Shown: positions 6,344-12,909 of the stretch, one piece after another
Position numbering within the stretch: position 1 is the stretch's first letter
Layout: the number at the start of each line of letters is the position of its first letter
DNA from: JBCBSK01 sp039819185
Lineage (GTDB): Bacteria; Pseudomonadota; Alphaproteobacteria; Rhizobiales; Tepidamorphaceae
Length of the DNA stretch: 12,909 nt
Direction: 5' to 3'
NCBI GenBank assembly: GCA_039819185.1
Contig: JBCBSK010000113.1
Location: 1 to 12,909, forward strand
Notes under the pieces: generated by a model
What the model was told of the DNA's origin: nothing
What the model saw: the letters and a program-made list of their open reading frames with translations, nothing else
Databases searched by the model: none
Position numbers and translations under genes: made by a program

Positions 6344-7351
6344 ATGGGAACCCTCCTCGCTATCGCGACCATTGTCATCGCGATCGTCCTCACCAGCGCC
6401 AGCTTTGGCCCGCATTTTTGGCTATTGGCTGCAATGCTGATCGTGATGTGCGTTGCTGCGCTTTTGCGGCCAAACCCGGCTGTGTTCGTGGCGGGCACAT
6501 TCCTCGCTGGCTTCAGCGCGCTGATGATCAATCCGATCGTGGCGTCCACCGACATTATGCGCGCCCTGCGGCGCGCTGCACGCGGCGACGACGCCGAAGC
6601 AGCTGCCGCTCAATCGGCCATTGAGTTCTATGACGGACTTGCCGTATTTGCTGCTCCGGTCGAGATCGCGATCGCGCTTCTGGTCGTCGGCGCGACGATC
6701 TTTGCAGCACGCCGCAGCCTGCAAGGCTTCTATCCCTTCCTGCTTGAAGCCAGCGAAGGCATCGCGGCTTTCATCGTCCGCGTCGGTCAGATCGCGACGG
6801 TATTGTTCATTCCGATGATCCTGTTCATCCTCTACGACGTGGTGCAGCGGAAATATCTCGACTTCGATCCCGAGTTCACCAACACTCAGATCTATTCGAT
6901 CTTTACCTCCACCAGGCTCCAAGAAGCGCAGTGGCATCTCCATGCCGCGCTCTTCCTGCTGACCTTCGGGTTTGCCTATGTGAAGGACGCCCATGTGCGG
7001 ATCGAACTCGTCCGAGAGCGGCTTGGCAGACGGACGCGGGTTTGGATTGAGCTGCTCGGTTGCTGCCTGTTTCTGATTCCCTATTGCTTCGTCATCTTCA
7101 CTTATGGCTACGAATTCGCCCGCAACTCCTACAACATTGGCGAAGTGTCATCTGCTCTGACGGGGCTGCCCTATCGCTTCATCATTAAGTCGATTCTGCC
7201 GATCGGCTTTGTGATCCTGGCGCTTGCCGGACTGTCGGTCGCGCTCAAATGTATCGTCTATCTGTTTGGTCCTGAACATTTGCGCGCGCGCTCGGGCTAT
7301 TATGCCGGCACACATCATGCCGACATGCCCGAACAGGCGACCGCTTCTTAG
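6344..7351 (+). CDS. TRAP transporter small permease (DctQ type) with long N-terminal membrane extension
   Basis: The C-terminal part (about residues 140-310) is a normal DctQ small permease with four membrane segments: near 142-165, 199-214, 232-254 and 283-307. It includes the AYVKDAHVRIELVRERLG loop that is characteristic of the family. DctQ pairs with DctM and helps the binding protein deliver its solute. The protein is 335 residues, about twice the common DctQ length. The added first 140 residues hold roughly four more hydrophobic segments (near 4-19, 24-41, 47-66 and 96-122), with a polar Ala/Asp-rich link at 78-92. The frame is open back to a TTG at 6275, but that codon lies in the loop and stem of a strong hairpin, so I prefer ATG 6344. 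Its ribosome site (GGA, 6 bases before) is weak. The DctM gene starts 32 bp later. Confidence 0.87.
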   Translation: MGTLLAIATIVIAIVLTSASFGPHFWLLAAMLIVMCVAALLRPNPAVFVAGTFLAGFSALMINPIVASTDIMRALRRAARGDDAEAAAAQSAIEFYDGLAVFAAPVEIAIALLVVGATIFAARRSLQGFYPFLLEASEGIAAFIVRVGQIATVLFIPMILFILYDVVQRKYLDFDPEFTNTQIYSIFTSTRLQEAQWHLHAALFLLTFGFAYVKDAHVRIELVRERLGRRTRVWIELLGCCLFLIPYCFVIFTYGYEFARNSYNIGEVSSALTGLPYRFIIKSILPIGFVILALAGLSVALKCIVYLFGPEHLRARSGYYAGTHHADMPEQATAS

Positions 7352-7383
7352 GCCAACCGAGACCGAACCGAGGCCCAGCGTTC

Positions 7384-8766
7384 ATGGAAGCGTTTGTCGA
7401 GTTTCTGCCCCTCTGGATGTTTCTGGCGCTGGGGACGCTCCTGTTCACGGGCTATCCGGTCGCCTTCATCCTCGGCGGCATCGGGCTGGCCTTCGCTGTC
7501 GTCGGGGCGATGGTCGGCGAGTTTCGGCTGCAGCAATTGTCGCTGATCCCGCTCAGGATCTATGGCGGGACAATGGAAAGCCCGGTCCTCGTCGCGATTC
7601 CGATGTTCATCTTTATGGGAACGATGCTGGAGAAATCCGGGGTCGCGCGCGATCTGCTCTATTGCCTGCAGGTGCTGCTGCGTCGGGTGCCGGGGGGGCT
7701 TGCTCTGTCGGTCACGCTGATGGGTACGATCATGGCGGCGACGACGGGCATCATAGGTGCCTCTGTCGTCATGATGACGCTGTTGGCGCTGCCGGTCATG
7801 CTCGACCGCAAATACAACATCCCGCTCGCCACCGGCACGATCGCAGCTTCCGGCACGCTTGGCATCCTGATCCCGCCCTCGATCATGCTGGTGATCATGT
7901 CGGACCTTCTGTCGGTGCCGGTCGGAACGGTGTTCATTGCTGCGATCCTCCCGGGGCTCCTGCTGGCAGGTCTCTATACGCTCTACATCGCAACCTTGTG
8001 CCAGGTCCGGCCTGCGCTTGCACCGCCCCTGCCTGACGATGTCGGCCCCGATACAGGTGGGGAGATGTTCGTGCTGATCATGCGCAGCTTCATCCCTCCG
8101 ATCGCGCTGATTGTTATGGTGCTGGGCTCGATCTTTGCCGGCCTTGCGACACCGACCGAAGCCGCGGGCATCGGGGCGGCGGGCTCGATCCTACTTGCCG
8201 CGATCAATCGCGCGCTAACCTGGGAGGTCTTCAAGGAGGTCTGCTTCCGTTCAGCGCTGACTGGCGCCATGCTGTTCGGCATTTTTGTTGGCGCGACGTG
8301 TTTTTCCTTCGTGTTCCGGATTCTGGGGGGTGAGCATCTGATCATCGAGTTCATTCAGGCGACGGGCGTCGGCCCATGGTCGATCCTGTTTGTGCTGATG
8401 GGCATGGTGTTTGCGCTCGGCTTCTTCTTCGACTGGATCGAGATCACTCTGATCGTCATGCCGGTTTTTGCCCCGATCGTCGGCCTGCTCGATTTCGGCG
8501 ATCACCTGATCGAGCATGCCAATATCGCCAATCAGCAGGTCATCTGGTTCCTGATATTGGTCGCGGTGAACTTGCAGACTTCGTTCCTGACGCCACCGTT
8601 CGGTTTTGCTCTGTTCTACATGAAGGGGGTCGCGCCGCCTGAGGTCACGATCCAGATGATCTACCGCGGCATCATTCCTTTCGTGCTGCTACAGCTGGTC
8701 GGTCTGTCGATGGTGCTCTACTTCCCTGAGATCGCGCTTTGGCTACCCGGGGTTCTGCTGGAATAG
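7384..8766 (+). CDS. TRAP transporter large permease (DctM type)
   Basis: This 460-residue, highly hydrophobic protein has the length and motifs of the DctM large permease, the sodium-coupled transport channel of TRAP systems in the inner membrane. Visible family segments are SPVLVAIPMFIFMG at about residues 66-79, ATTGIIGASVVMM at 119-131, and GTLGILIPPSIMLV at 157-170, the re-entrant loop region. A repeat-like second half shows ATPTEAAGIGA and a FLTPPFGFALF segment near the C-terminus. A central charged loop (PDDVGPDTG) separates the halves. The start at ATG 7384 follows the DctQ stop by 32 bp; a GAGG lies 11 bases upstream, a rather long spacing. It is the last gene of the transporter operon. 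No clear terminator follows in 8767-8855, where I see only short weak dyads. Confidence 0.95.
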   Translation: MEAFVEFLPLWMFLALGTLLFTGYPVAFILGGIGLAFAVVGAMVGEFRLQQLSLIPLRIYGGTMESPVLVAIPMFIFMGTMLEKSGVARDLLYCLQVLLRRVPGGLALSVTLMGTIMAATTGIIGASVVMMTLLALPVMLDRKYNIPLATGTIAASGTLGILIPPSIMLVIMSDLLSVPVGTVFIAAILPGLLLAGLYTLYIATLCQVRPALAPPLPDDVGPDTGGEMFVLIMRSFIPPIALIVMVLGSIFAGLATPTEAAGIGAAGSILLAAINRALTWEVFKEVCFRSALTGAMLFGIFVGATCFSFVFRILGGEHLIIEFIQATGVGPWSILFVLMGMVFALGFFFDWIEITLIVMPVFAPIVGLLDFGDHLIEHANIANQQVIWFLILVAVNLQTSFLTPPFGFALFYMKGVAPPEVTIQMIYRGIIPFVLLQLVGLSMVLYFPEIALWLPGVLLE

Positions 8767-8855
8767 GGCCATTGAGCACCGTTCCCTGGCTGCGGAATGC
8801 CGTTATGCCGCTTCCGTAAAACTGCGGCAGTTCGGAGCGGTCAGCGGAGCTAGCT

Positions 8856-10202
8856 TTGCGCGCTATGGACGCGCAACCCGATCCCACTCGAGAGACCGAC
8901 GAGCCACCGCCTGCGGCTCAGCGTATCGAACGGCGCTATGCGCCGCATCCGGCCCGTGCTGCTGTCATCAACGAGGTCCACACACGGCCCTTTGTGCCGC
9001 TGCCGACGCCGCTGTCGATCTTCCACTTTGCGTTCATGAATGACGCAGGCGGAGCCAGCGCCGATCAGGAGCGTCTGGTTGCGCTGCTTGCAGATCGCGG
9101 CCTGCCGCCACTGCCATCGGGCGCCCGCCATCACCGTTTCTCGCTGCCAGGCATCGCCGTGCGCTGGGAGAGCCATACGGAATTCACGACCTATGGCTTT
9201 CAGGTCGAGGATCCAGGTGGCGCACCGTTCGAACACCCAGTTCCCAATGCTGTTCTGGAGATTCTGTCCGATCCGCCCGGTGGCCTTCTGGTCGCAACGC
9301 GTGTGACGGTGCGTGCGCCCGACGCCTCTGATCCCAGGCTCGATGGTTTCGACCTTGCAAGCCGGTGCCTATCGGAGGTTCAGGGGGATGATGCCGTTAT
9401 CGCGACCGATCTTAAACCGGATGCTGCAGGCTTCACACGGTTCCTGGTCGAAAATCACGCTATGGAGCCGATGCAGACCGGTGCCGTGGTGCAACGGCTC
9501 TTGGAGATCGAGACCTATCGCACACTGGCCTTGCTTGGCTTGCCCGAAGCGCTGAAGGCGGGGCCGACCGTCCGCCAGATCGAGGAAGACCTCGCCGCCG
9601 TCACCGAAGAGATGCGCGCCGTTACAGGGCTCACGGGCAATCGGGCGCTGCTTGGGCGGCTGACGGAACTGGCCGGTGAGACCGAGGCGATCGTCGCGGC
9701 CACGAGCTACAGGTTCAGTGCCACCCGTGCCTATGAGAACATCGTCACGACACGGCTCACGACACTTGATGAGCAGGCGCTTGATGGTCACCTGACCCTG
9801 TCTGCGTTTCTGATGCGGCGCATGTCGCCGGCGATGCGGACCTGCCAATCGACCGAGAACCGCCTCGAAGCGCTGTCGGAAAAGCTTACGCGCGCTGCAA
9901 GCCTGTTACGCGCGCGGGTCGATGTTGAACTCGAAAGCCAGAACCGCGATCTCTTGGAGGCGATGAACCGCCGGGCACAACTGCAATTGCGGTTGCAGCG
10001 CACGGTCGAGGGCCTGTCCGTTGCGGCCGTCACCTATTACGTCGTCGGGTTGATCTCCTACCTTGCCAAGGGGGGGGCTGAACTGGGCCTGACCTATTCA
10101 CCGGCCGTGATTGCCGCCGCCGCCGTGCCGATCGTCGCGCTGGTGATCGGCCTGTTCGTGCGCCAGATCCGCAATCGTCACAAGGACGATGAGGAAATCT
10201 GA
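8856..10202 (+). CDS. DUF3422 family membrane-anchored protein
   Basis: This protein of about 448 residues matches the DUF3422 family (COG4949), which has no established function. The N-terminal region carries the family-like HPARAAVINEVHTRPF stretch and a RWESHTEFTTYGF motif. The middle (about residues 210-385) is rich in Leu, Glu and Arg and likely forms coiled coil. The C-terminus has two membrane segments (about 386-404 and 416-436), the first beginning EGLSVAAVTYYVVGL, and ends in a charged tail. This suggests a tail-anchored protein with its bulk in the cytoplasm (inference). The start is a choice between TTG 8856, with GGAG 6 bases upstream, and ATG 8865, for which that site is 15 bases away. 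I favour TTG on spacing. It follows dctM by 89 bp in the same direction, so co-transcription is possible but not shown. It converges with the cytochrome gene. Confidence 0.87.
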   Translation: MRAMDAQPDPTRETDEPPPAAQRIERRYAPHPARAAVINEVHTRPFVPLPTPLSIFHFAFMNDAGGASADQERLVALLADRGLPPLPSGARHHRFSLPGIAVRWESHTEFTTYGFQVEDPGGAPFEHPVPNAVLEILSDPPGGLLVATRVTVRAPDASDPRLDGFDLASRCLSEVQGDDAVIATDLKPDAAGFTRFLVENHAMEPMQTGAVVQRLLEIETYRTLALLGLPEALKAGPTVRQIEEDLAAVTEEMRAVTGLTGNRALLGRLTELAGETEAIVAATSYRFSATRAYENIVTTRLTTLDEQALDGHLTLSAFLMRRMSPAMRTCQSTENRLEALSEKLTRAASLLRARVDVELESQNRDLLEAMNRRAQLQLRLQRTVEGLSVAAVTYYVVGLISYLAKGGAELGLTYSPAVIAAAAVPIVALVIGLFVRQIRNRHKDDEEI

Positions 10203-10237
10203 CGGTGATCATGTTGGTGTCGGTTCTGGCGGCTGGG

Positions 10238-10675
10238 TCAGCGGGTTTCGGACCTCAGTTCCGGGTCGCCGCCGGACCGGGCGACATTTCGCAAGTAGTT
10301 TATGACCATGCGGCGCATGTCTGGATCACGTAGCCCAGCATAGGCCATGCGATTGCCGCGCAGATATCCGCGTGGATCGGCGATGAAGGCGTCGAGCACT
10401 TCGCGTGTCCAGACCAATCCGTCCTCGCCTGCTTCTTCGAGCGCAGGCGAATAGTCAAAGTCGCGCTGGCTTGCCGCGCGGGCGCCGAACACATTGGTTA
10501 GCGTTGGTCCGACAGACCGGCTGCGTGCGACATCGCCAATTGTATGACACCCACCGCAGCTGTCGAAAAATGCCCTGTTTTCAGCATTGGTTTGGGCGCG
10601 TGCGGACGTACTCACAAGAGCCAGCCCCAAGGCAAACAACGCCAAGCCTAACAAACTCATTTTGAACCGCGTCAT
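10238..10675 (-). CDS. Secreted class I-like cytochrome c
   Basis: This 145-residue protein has a signal peptide (residues 1-27, cleavage after ARA) and one heme-binding motif CGGCH (Cys40, Cys43, His44). It is followed by the class I cytochrome c stretch SVGPTLTNVFGARAAS. A probable axial methionine is Met110 in GNRMAYAG, and a C-terminal helix MVINYLRN follows. It would be a periplasmic single-heme electron carrier. The partner is not shown; the nearby hydroxy-acid dehydrogenases are possible donors, but quinone reduction is more usual for them. A GGGGGAG site lies just before ATG 10675. Upstream are a plausible promoter and a fourfold tandem repeat. It converges with the DUF3422 gene with a 35-bp gap and lies in the same direction as lysR, 121 bp downstream of it. 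Confidence 0.88.
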   Translation of the reverse strand: MTRFKMSLLGLALFALGLALVSTSARAQTNAENRAFFDSCGGCHTIGDVARSRSVGPTLTNVFGARAASQRDFDYSPALEEAGEDGLVWTREVLDAFIADPRGYLRGNRMAYAGLRDPDMRRMVINYLRNVARSGGDPELRSETR

Positions 10676-10698
10676 GATCTCCCCCGAAATCGAGGCAT

Positions 10699-10726
10699 AT
10701 CATGTCGGAAAGGCATGGAATTTCAA
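10699..10726 (-). promoter_or_regulatory. Possible cytochrome c gene promoter
   Basis: On the minus strand TTGAAA (10726-10721) is followed after 16 bases by CATGAT (10704-10699). They match the sigma70 boxes at 5 of 6 and 4 of 6 bases. Transcription would start near 10692, shortly before ATG 10675. The tandem repeat at 10743-10778 then lies directly upstream, where an activator or other DNA-binding protein could act. Confidence 0.4.
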
Positions 10727-10742
10727 CCGCTGTCGAACACGA

Positions 10743-10778
10743 TAGACGGTCTAGACGGTCTAGACGGTCTAGACGGTC
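10743..10778. repeat. Four exact tandem copies of a 9-bp unit
   Basis: TAGACGGTC is repeated four times without change. Each of the three junctions makes the 8-base palindrome GTCTAGAC (10749-10756, 10758-10765, 10767-10774), which contains an XbaI site (TCTAGA). The array lies between the lysR stop and the cytochrome c gene, 68-103 bases upstream of the cytochrome ATG. It could be a cluster of protein binding sites or simple slippage. The copies are adjacent, with no unique spacers, so it is not a CRISPR array. Confidence 0.95.
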
Positions 10779-10796
10779 TCGCGACGCGAAACCGCG

Positions 10797-11753
10797 TCAG
10801 GCGCGCACAGCCAATGCCTCGCGGTTGCTGAGACCCTTTTCCCAATAAGGCTCAGGGCCGTACAGCTGTGCGAGGAAGTCGATAAACGCCCGAACCTTGA
10901 CCGGCAGAAACCGGCGGCTTGGATAGACCGCGTGGATGCCGACACGGGTCGACACGGCATAGTCTGGAAGGATCTGGACCAGAGCACCGCTTTCCAACTC
11001 GGGTCCGACATCCCAGGTCGAGCGATAGGCGATGCCGAGACCGGCAATGCACACTTCACGCACGACTTCCGAGGAATTGGTCTGGAGCGCGGCAGGATGA
11101 CGCACGGTGATCGGGCCGTCCGGTCCTTCAAGACGCCAGGCATCCTGCTGCTGGGAGAACAAGCAGCTATGCTGTTCGAGGTCGTCGAGCGTTTTCGGCG
11201 TCCCGTGCCTGGCAAGATAGTCGGGGCTCGCACACAGTACGCGGCGGTTGTCGCACAGCCTGCGGGCGATCAGGCTCGAACTCTCAAGTTCGGCGATTCG
11301 GATTGCCACATCATAGCCGTCACCAACGAGATCGACGAAGTCGTCGCTCAGGTTGAGATTGATCGTCAGGTCCGGATTGTCGGCGAGAAAGCGCTCGAGA
11401 TGCGGTGCGACATGTAAACGACCAAAGCTCGTTGGCGCGGAAATCTTCAGCGTTCCCCGTGGTTTGGCATTGCGCCGGGACACGAAGGCTTCCGCTTCTT
11501 CGATCGATGCCAGAATACCGACGAGCCGCTCGTAAAAGCCCTGACCCTCTTCGGTGAGCGCAAGCTGACGCGTCGTGCGCTGCAAGAGCCGCGCTCCAAG
11601 GCGTTCTTCCAGCCGGCGAATACGCTTCGACACAACGGCCGGCGACAGGCCCATCTCGCGGCCTGCGGCTGACATCGACCCCGCCGTGACGACACGAGCA
11701 AAAATCTCCATGTCGGTCAGGCTGCCAGTCTTGTAGGCATCGTCGCGCATCAT
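10797..11753 (-). CDS. LysR-family transcriptional regulator (CrgA-like)
   Basis: This 318-residue protein is full length for a LysR regulator. An N-terminal winged helix-turn-helix spans about residues 12-72, with VTAGSMSAAGREMGLSPAVV and then RIRRLEERLGARLLQRTTR. The effector-binding domain covers about residues 95-300 and begins GTLKISAPTSFGR, typical of the CrgA-like clade. The ligand is not known. The gene is divergent from glcD, the usual layout when a LysR protein controls its neighbour, so control of glcD by glycolate, lactate or a related acid is a reasonable inference. ATG 11753 is followed directly by a second ATG, and no strong ribosome site is visible. A likely promoter lies at 11780-11809. 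Confidence 0.93.
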   Translation of the reverse strand: MMRDDAYKTGSLTDMEIFARVVTAGSMSAAGREMGLSPAVVSKRIRRLEERLGARLLQRTTRQLALTEEGQGFYERLVGILASIEEAEAFVSRRNAKPRGTLKISAPTSFGRLHVAPHLERFLADNPDLTINLNLSDDFVDLVGDGYDVAIRIAELESSSLIARRLCDNRRVLCASPDYLARHGTPKTLDDLEQHSCLFSQQQDAWRLEGPDGPITVRHPAALQTNSSEVVREVCIAGLGIAYRSTWDVGPELESGALVQILPDYAVSTRVGIHAVYPSRRFLPVKVRAFIDFLAQLYGPEPYWEKGLSNREALAVRA

Positions 11754-11779
11754 ATCCGCACCAGAAATAGACTTAGCCT

Positions 11780-11809
11780 TTTATCGCTCTAGCGGAATAC
11801 CTGTGTCAG
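11780..11809 (-). promoter_or_regulatory. Possible lysR promoter
   Basis: On the minus strand CTGACA (11809-11804) is followed after 18 bases by GATAAA (11785-11780). They match the sigma70 boxes at 5 of 6 and 4 of 6 bases. The -35 lies in the left half of the inverted repeat shared with the glcD promoter, so binding there would affect both genes. The predicted leader is about 20 bases. Confidence 0.45.
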
Positions 11810-11841
11810 GCACTATCCCTTTCAAGGGAATGTCTGTCACA
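11802..11841. promoter_or_regulatory. Nested dyads, likely LysR operator region
   Basis: The outer arms TGTGTCAG (11802-11809) and CTGTCACA (11834-11841) are inverted repeats with one mismatch. Inside them lies TCCCTT, TC, AAGGGA (11816-11829), a perfect 6-base dyad with nearly the same centre. TATCCCTT at 11814-11821 recurs at 11849-11856, 35 bases on, near the glcD -10. A regulator bound here would cover both -35 boxes. The match to the neighbouring LysR protein is inferred from position. Confidence 0.5.
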
Positions 11842-11864
11842 AAGTACGTATCCCTTCGTATAAT
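11836..11864 (+). promoter_or_regulatory. Probable glcD promoter
   Basis: GTCACA (11836-11841, 4 of 6) and a perfect TATAAT (11859-11864) are separated by 17 bases, the ideal sigma70 spacing. Transcription would start near 11871, leaving a leader of about 120 bases before ATG 11994. The -35 falls in the right half of the inverted repeat, so a bound regulator would sit on it. Confidence 0.55.
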
Positions 11865-11937
11865 AGGGTTTAATGCGTAAGTCACGCTGGTCCCGAAACC
11901 TATCTGCTTGGGCTAGCATAGATACAGACACTGACGC

Positions 11938-11967
11938 TCGTGCAAGACGCGGGGTAGCCGTGCACGA
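11938..11967 (+). other. Stem-loop in the glcD leader
   Basis: TCGTGCA (11938-11944) and TGCACGA (11961-11967) pair perfectly around a 16-base loop, in the predicted 5' leader of glcD. The stem ends 26 bases before the ATG and leaves the ribosome site free. It may be chance or a minor control element. No known riboswitch was recognised. Confidence 0.35.
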
Positions 11968-11993
11968 ACGGGCGGGCTGTGAGGGAGGACAAC

Positions 11994-12909
11994 ATGTCGT
12001 TTCTGGCCATGCCGGACCCTGATCAAGGTGTGCTCGATCGCCGCGAGGTGATCGTCGCGGGTCTTCGTGCGCTGTTGCCCGAGGACTGTGTTATCGAGGC
12101 CGAGGATGAGCGGCGCGCGTATGAGACCGACGCGCTGACCGCCTATCGCCGCCTGCCGCTTGCCGTTGTCCTGCCTGAGACCACCGAACAGGTGTCGGCG
12201 GTTCTCCGATACCTGCATGAGGAGGGCGTCAAGGTCGTGGCCCGTGGCGCCGGCACGTCACTGGCCGGCGGCGCGCTGCCACTGGAGGATGCCGTCGTGC
12301 TCGGCCTGTCGAAGATGGCCGACGTGCTTCACATTGATTATCCCAATCGCACGGCCCGCGTTCAGGCCGGGATCACCAATCTCGCGATCAGCGATGCGGT
12401 CGGCATAGAAGACTTTTTCTATGCGCCGGACCCATCAAGCCAACTTGCCTGCACGATCGGCGGCAATATCGCGATGAATTCCGGTGGCGCGCATTGTCTG
12501 AAATATGGCGTGACGACCAACAACATTCTCGGTCTGCGCATGGTGCTGATGGACGGCACGATTGTCGATCTCGGCGGAGATCATCTCGATGCCGGCGGCT
12601 ATGATCTGGTTGGTCTGATGATCGGATCGGAAGGCCAGCTTGGCGTGGTGACGGAAGCAACGGTGCGAATCCTCCGCAAGGCGGAAGGTGCGCGGCCCGT
12701 GCTGCTCGGCTTCGCATCGTCCGAGATCGCCGGCGCCTGCGTGTCCGACATCATCGGCTCTGGCATCATTCCCGTTGCGATCGAGTTCATGGACAAGCCG
12801 GCGATTGAAGTGTGCGAGAGCTTTGCGAAGGCGGGCTATCCGCTTGATGTCGAGGCCCTGCTTATTGTTGAAGTTGAAGGCTCGGAAGATGAGATCTCAG
12901 CGCTTTTAA
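11994..12909 (+). CDS. glcD: GlcD, FAD-linked glycolate/D-lactate dehydrogenase subunit, cut by window end
   Basis: The frame from ATG 11994 is open for 305 codons to the window edge, about 60% of a usual GlcD of near 490-500 residues. It is the FAD-binding subunit of glycolate oxidase and oxidises glycolate, and often D-lactate, at the membrane with GlcE and GlcF. The FAD-binding domain shows PETTEQVSAVLRY (61-73), ARGAGTSLAGGALPL (83-97) and YAPDPSSQLACTIGGN (143-158), then NSGGAHCLKYG and GSEGQLGVVTEATV (211-224). All are typical of the GlcD/FAD-linked oxidase (PCMH-type) family. GGGAGGA lies 5 bases upstream of the ATG. The divergent LysR gene is its likely regulator. With lutABC nearby, GlcD could cover D-lactate while LutABC covers L-lactate, but glycolate is equally possible. 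Confidence 0.92.
   Translation, partial: MSFLAMPDPDQGVLDRREVIVAGLRALLPEDCVIEAEDERRAYETDALTAYRRLPLAVVLPETTEQVSAVLRYLHEEGVKVVARGAGTSLAGGALPLEDAVVLGLSKMADVLHIDYPNRTARVQAGITNLAISDAVGIEDFFYAPDPSSQLACTIGGNIAMNSGGAHCLKYGVTTNNILGLRMVLMDGTIVDLGGDHLDAGGYDLVGLMIGSEGQLGVVTEATVRILRKAEGARPVLLGFASSEIAGACVSDIIGSGIIPVAIEFMDKPAIEVCESFAKAGYPLDVEALLIVEVEGSEDEISALL

Noticed and set aside
6422..6994. Minus-strand open frame opposite dctQ, and similar frames opposite the binding protein and glcD
   Set aside because: They lie fully on the opposite strand of well-recognised genes and show no family motif.
8792..8832. Weak dyads after dctM (GCGGAA/TTCCGT and AACTG/CAGTT) as a terminator
   Set aside because: The stems are short, one needs a wobble pair, and no T-tract follows.
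10743..10778. Tandem repeat as a CRISPR array
   Set aside because: The 9-bp units are directly adjacent, with no spacers and no cas genes nearby.

Overview
The window looks like chromosomal DNA of an alphaproteobacterium, probably of the Hyphomicrobiales (Rhizobiales). It is GC-rich and has clear Shine-Dalgarno sites. It carries family members typical of that group: a YqgE / DsbD-alpha-like / type II peroxiredoxin cluster, a DUF3422 protein, TRAP transporters, and a CrgA-like LysR regulator beside glcD. The taxonomic placement is inference from gene content only. No rRNA, tRNA, CRISPR array, transposase or phage gene was seen.

Layout. Bases 1-139 (minus strand) hold the 5' part of yqgE. Between yqgE and the next gene lies an exact double inverted duplication (77-337): a short inversion whose two flanks are both copied in inverted orientation. 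It has given yqgE a new N-terminus and left an orphan copy of the old one on the plus strand. Next come two plus-strand genes for periplasmic or cytoplasmic thiol chemistry: a secreted DsbD-alpha-like protein (395-1261) and a type II peroxiredoxin (1303-1785).

The centre of the window is a lactate-use locus. A minus-strand operon lutA-lutB-lutC (4742 down to 1809) encodes the non-flavin, iron-sulfur L-lactate dehydrogenase complex. It diverges from a plus-strand TRAP transporter operon (5166-8766) encoding a TakP-like binding protein, an unusually long small permease (DctQ) and a large permease (DctM). The 423-bp region between them holds several dyads that could be operators. The transporter would bring lactate or a related 2-hydroxy/2-oxo acid into the cell, and LutABC would oxidise L-lactate to pyruvate.

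The right part holds a DUF3422 membrane protein (8856-10202), a convergent secreted class I-like cytochrome c (10238-10675), a fourfold 9-bp tandem repeat upstream of the cytochrome gene (10743-10778), and a LysR regulator (10797-11753). The regulator diverges from glcD (11994 to the window end), an FAD subunit of a glycolate or D-lactate dehydrogenase that is cut by the window edge. The lysR-glcD intergenic region has a plausible pair of back-to-back promoters whose -35 boxes sit in the two halves of one inverted repeat. Together the window suggests oxidation of 2-hydroxy acids (L-lactate by LutABC, glycolate or D-lactate by GlcD) supplied by a dedicated TRAP importer.

Most of the window is ordinary accessory metabolism. 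The best candidates for something new are the inverted duplication at yqgE, the extended DctQ, and the repeat arrays in the promoters.
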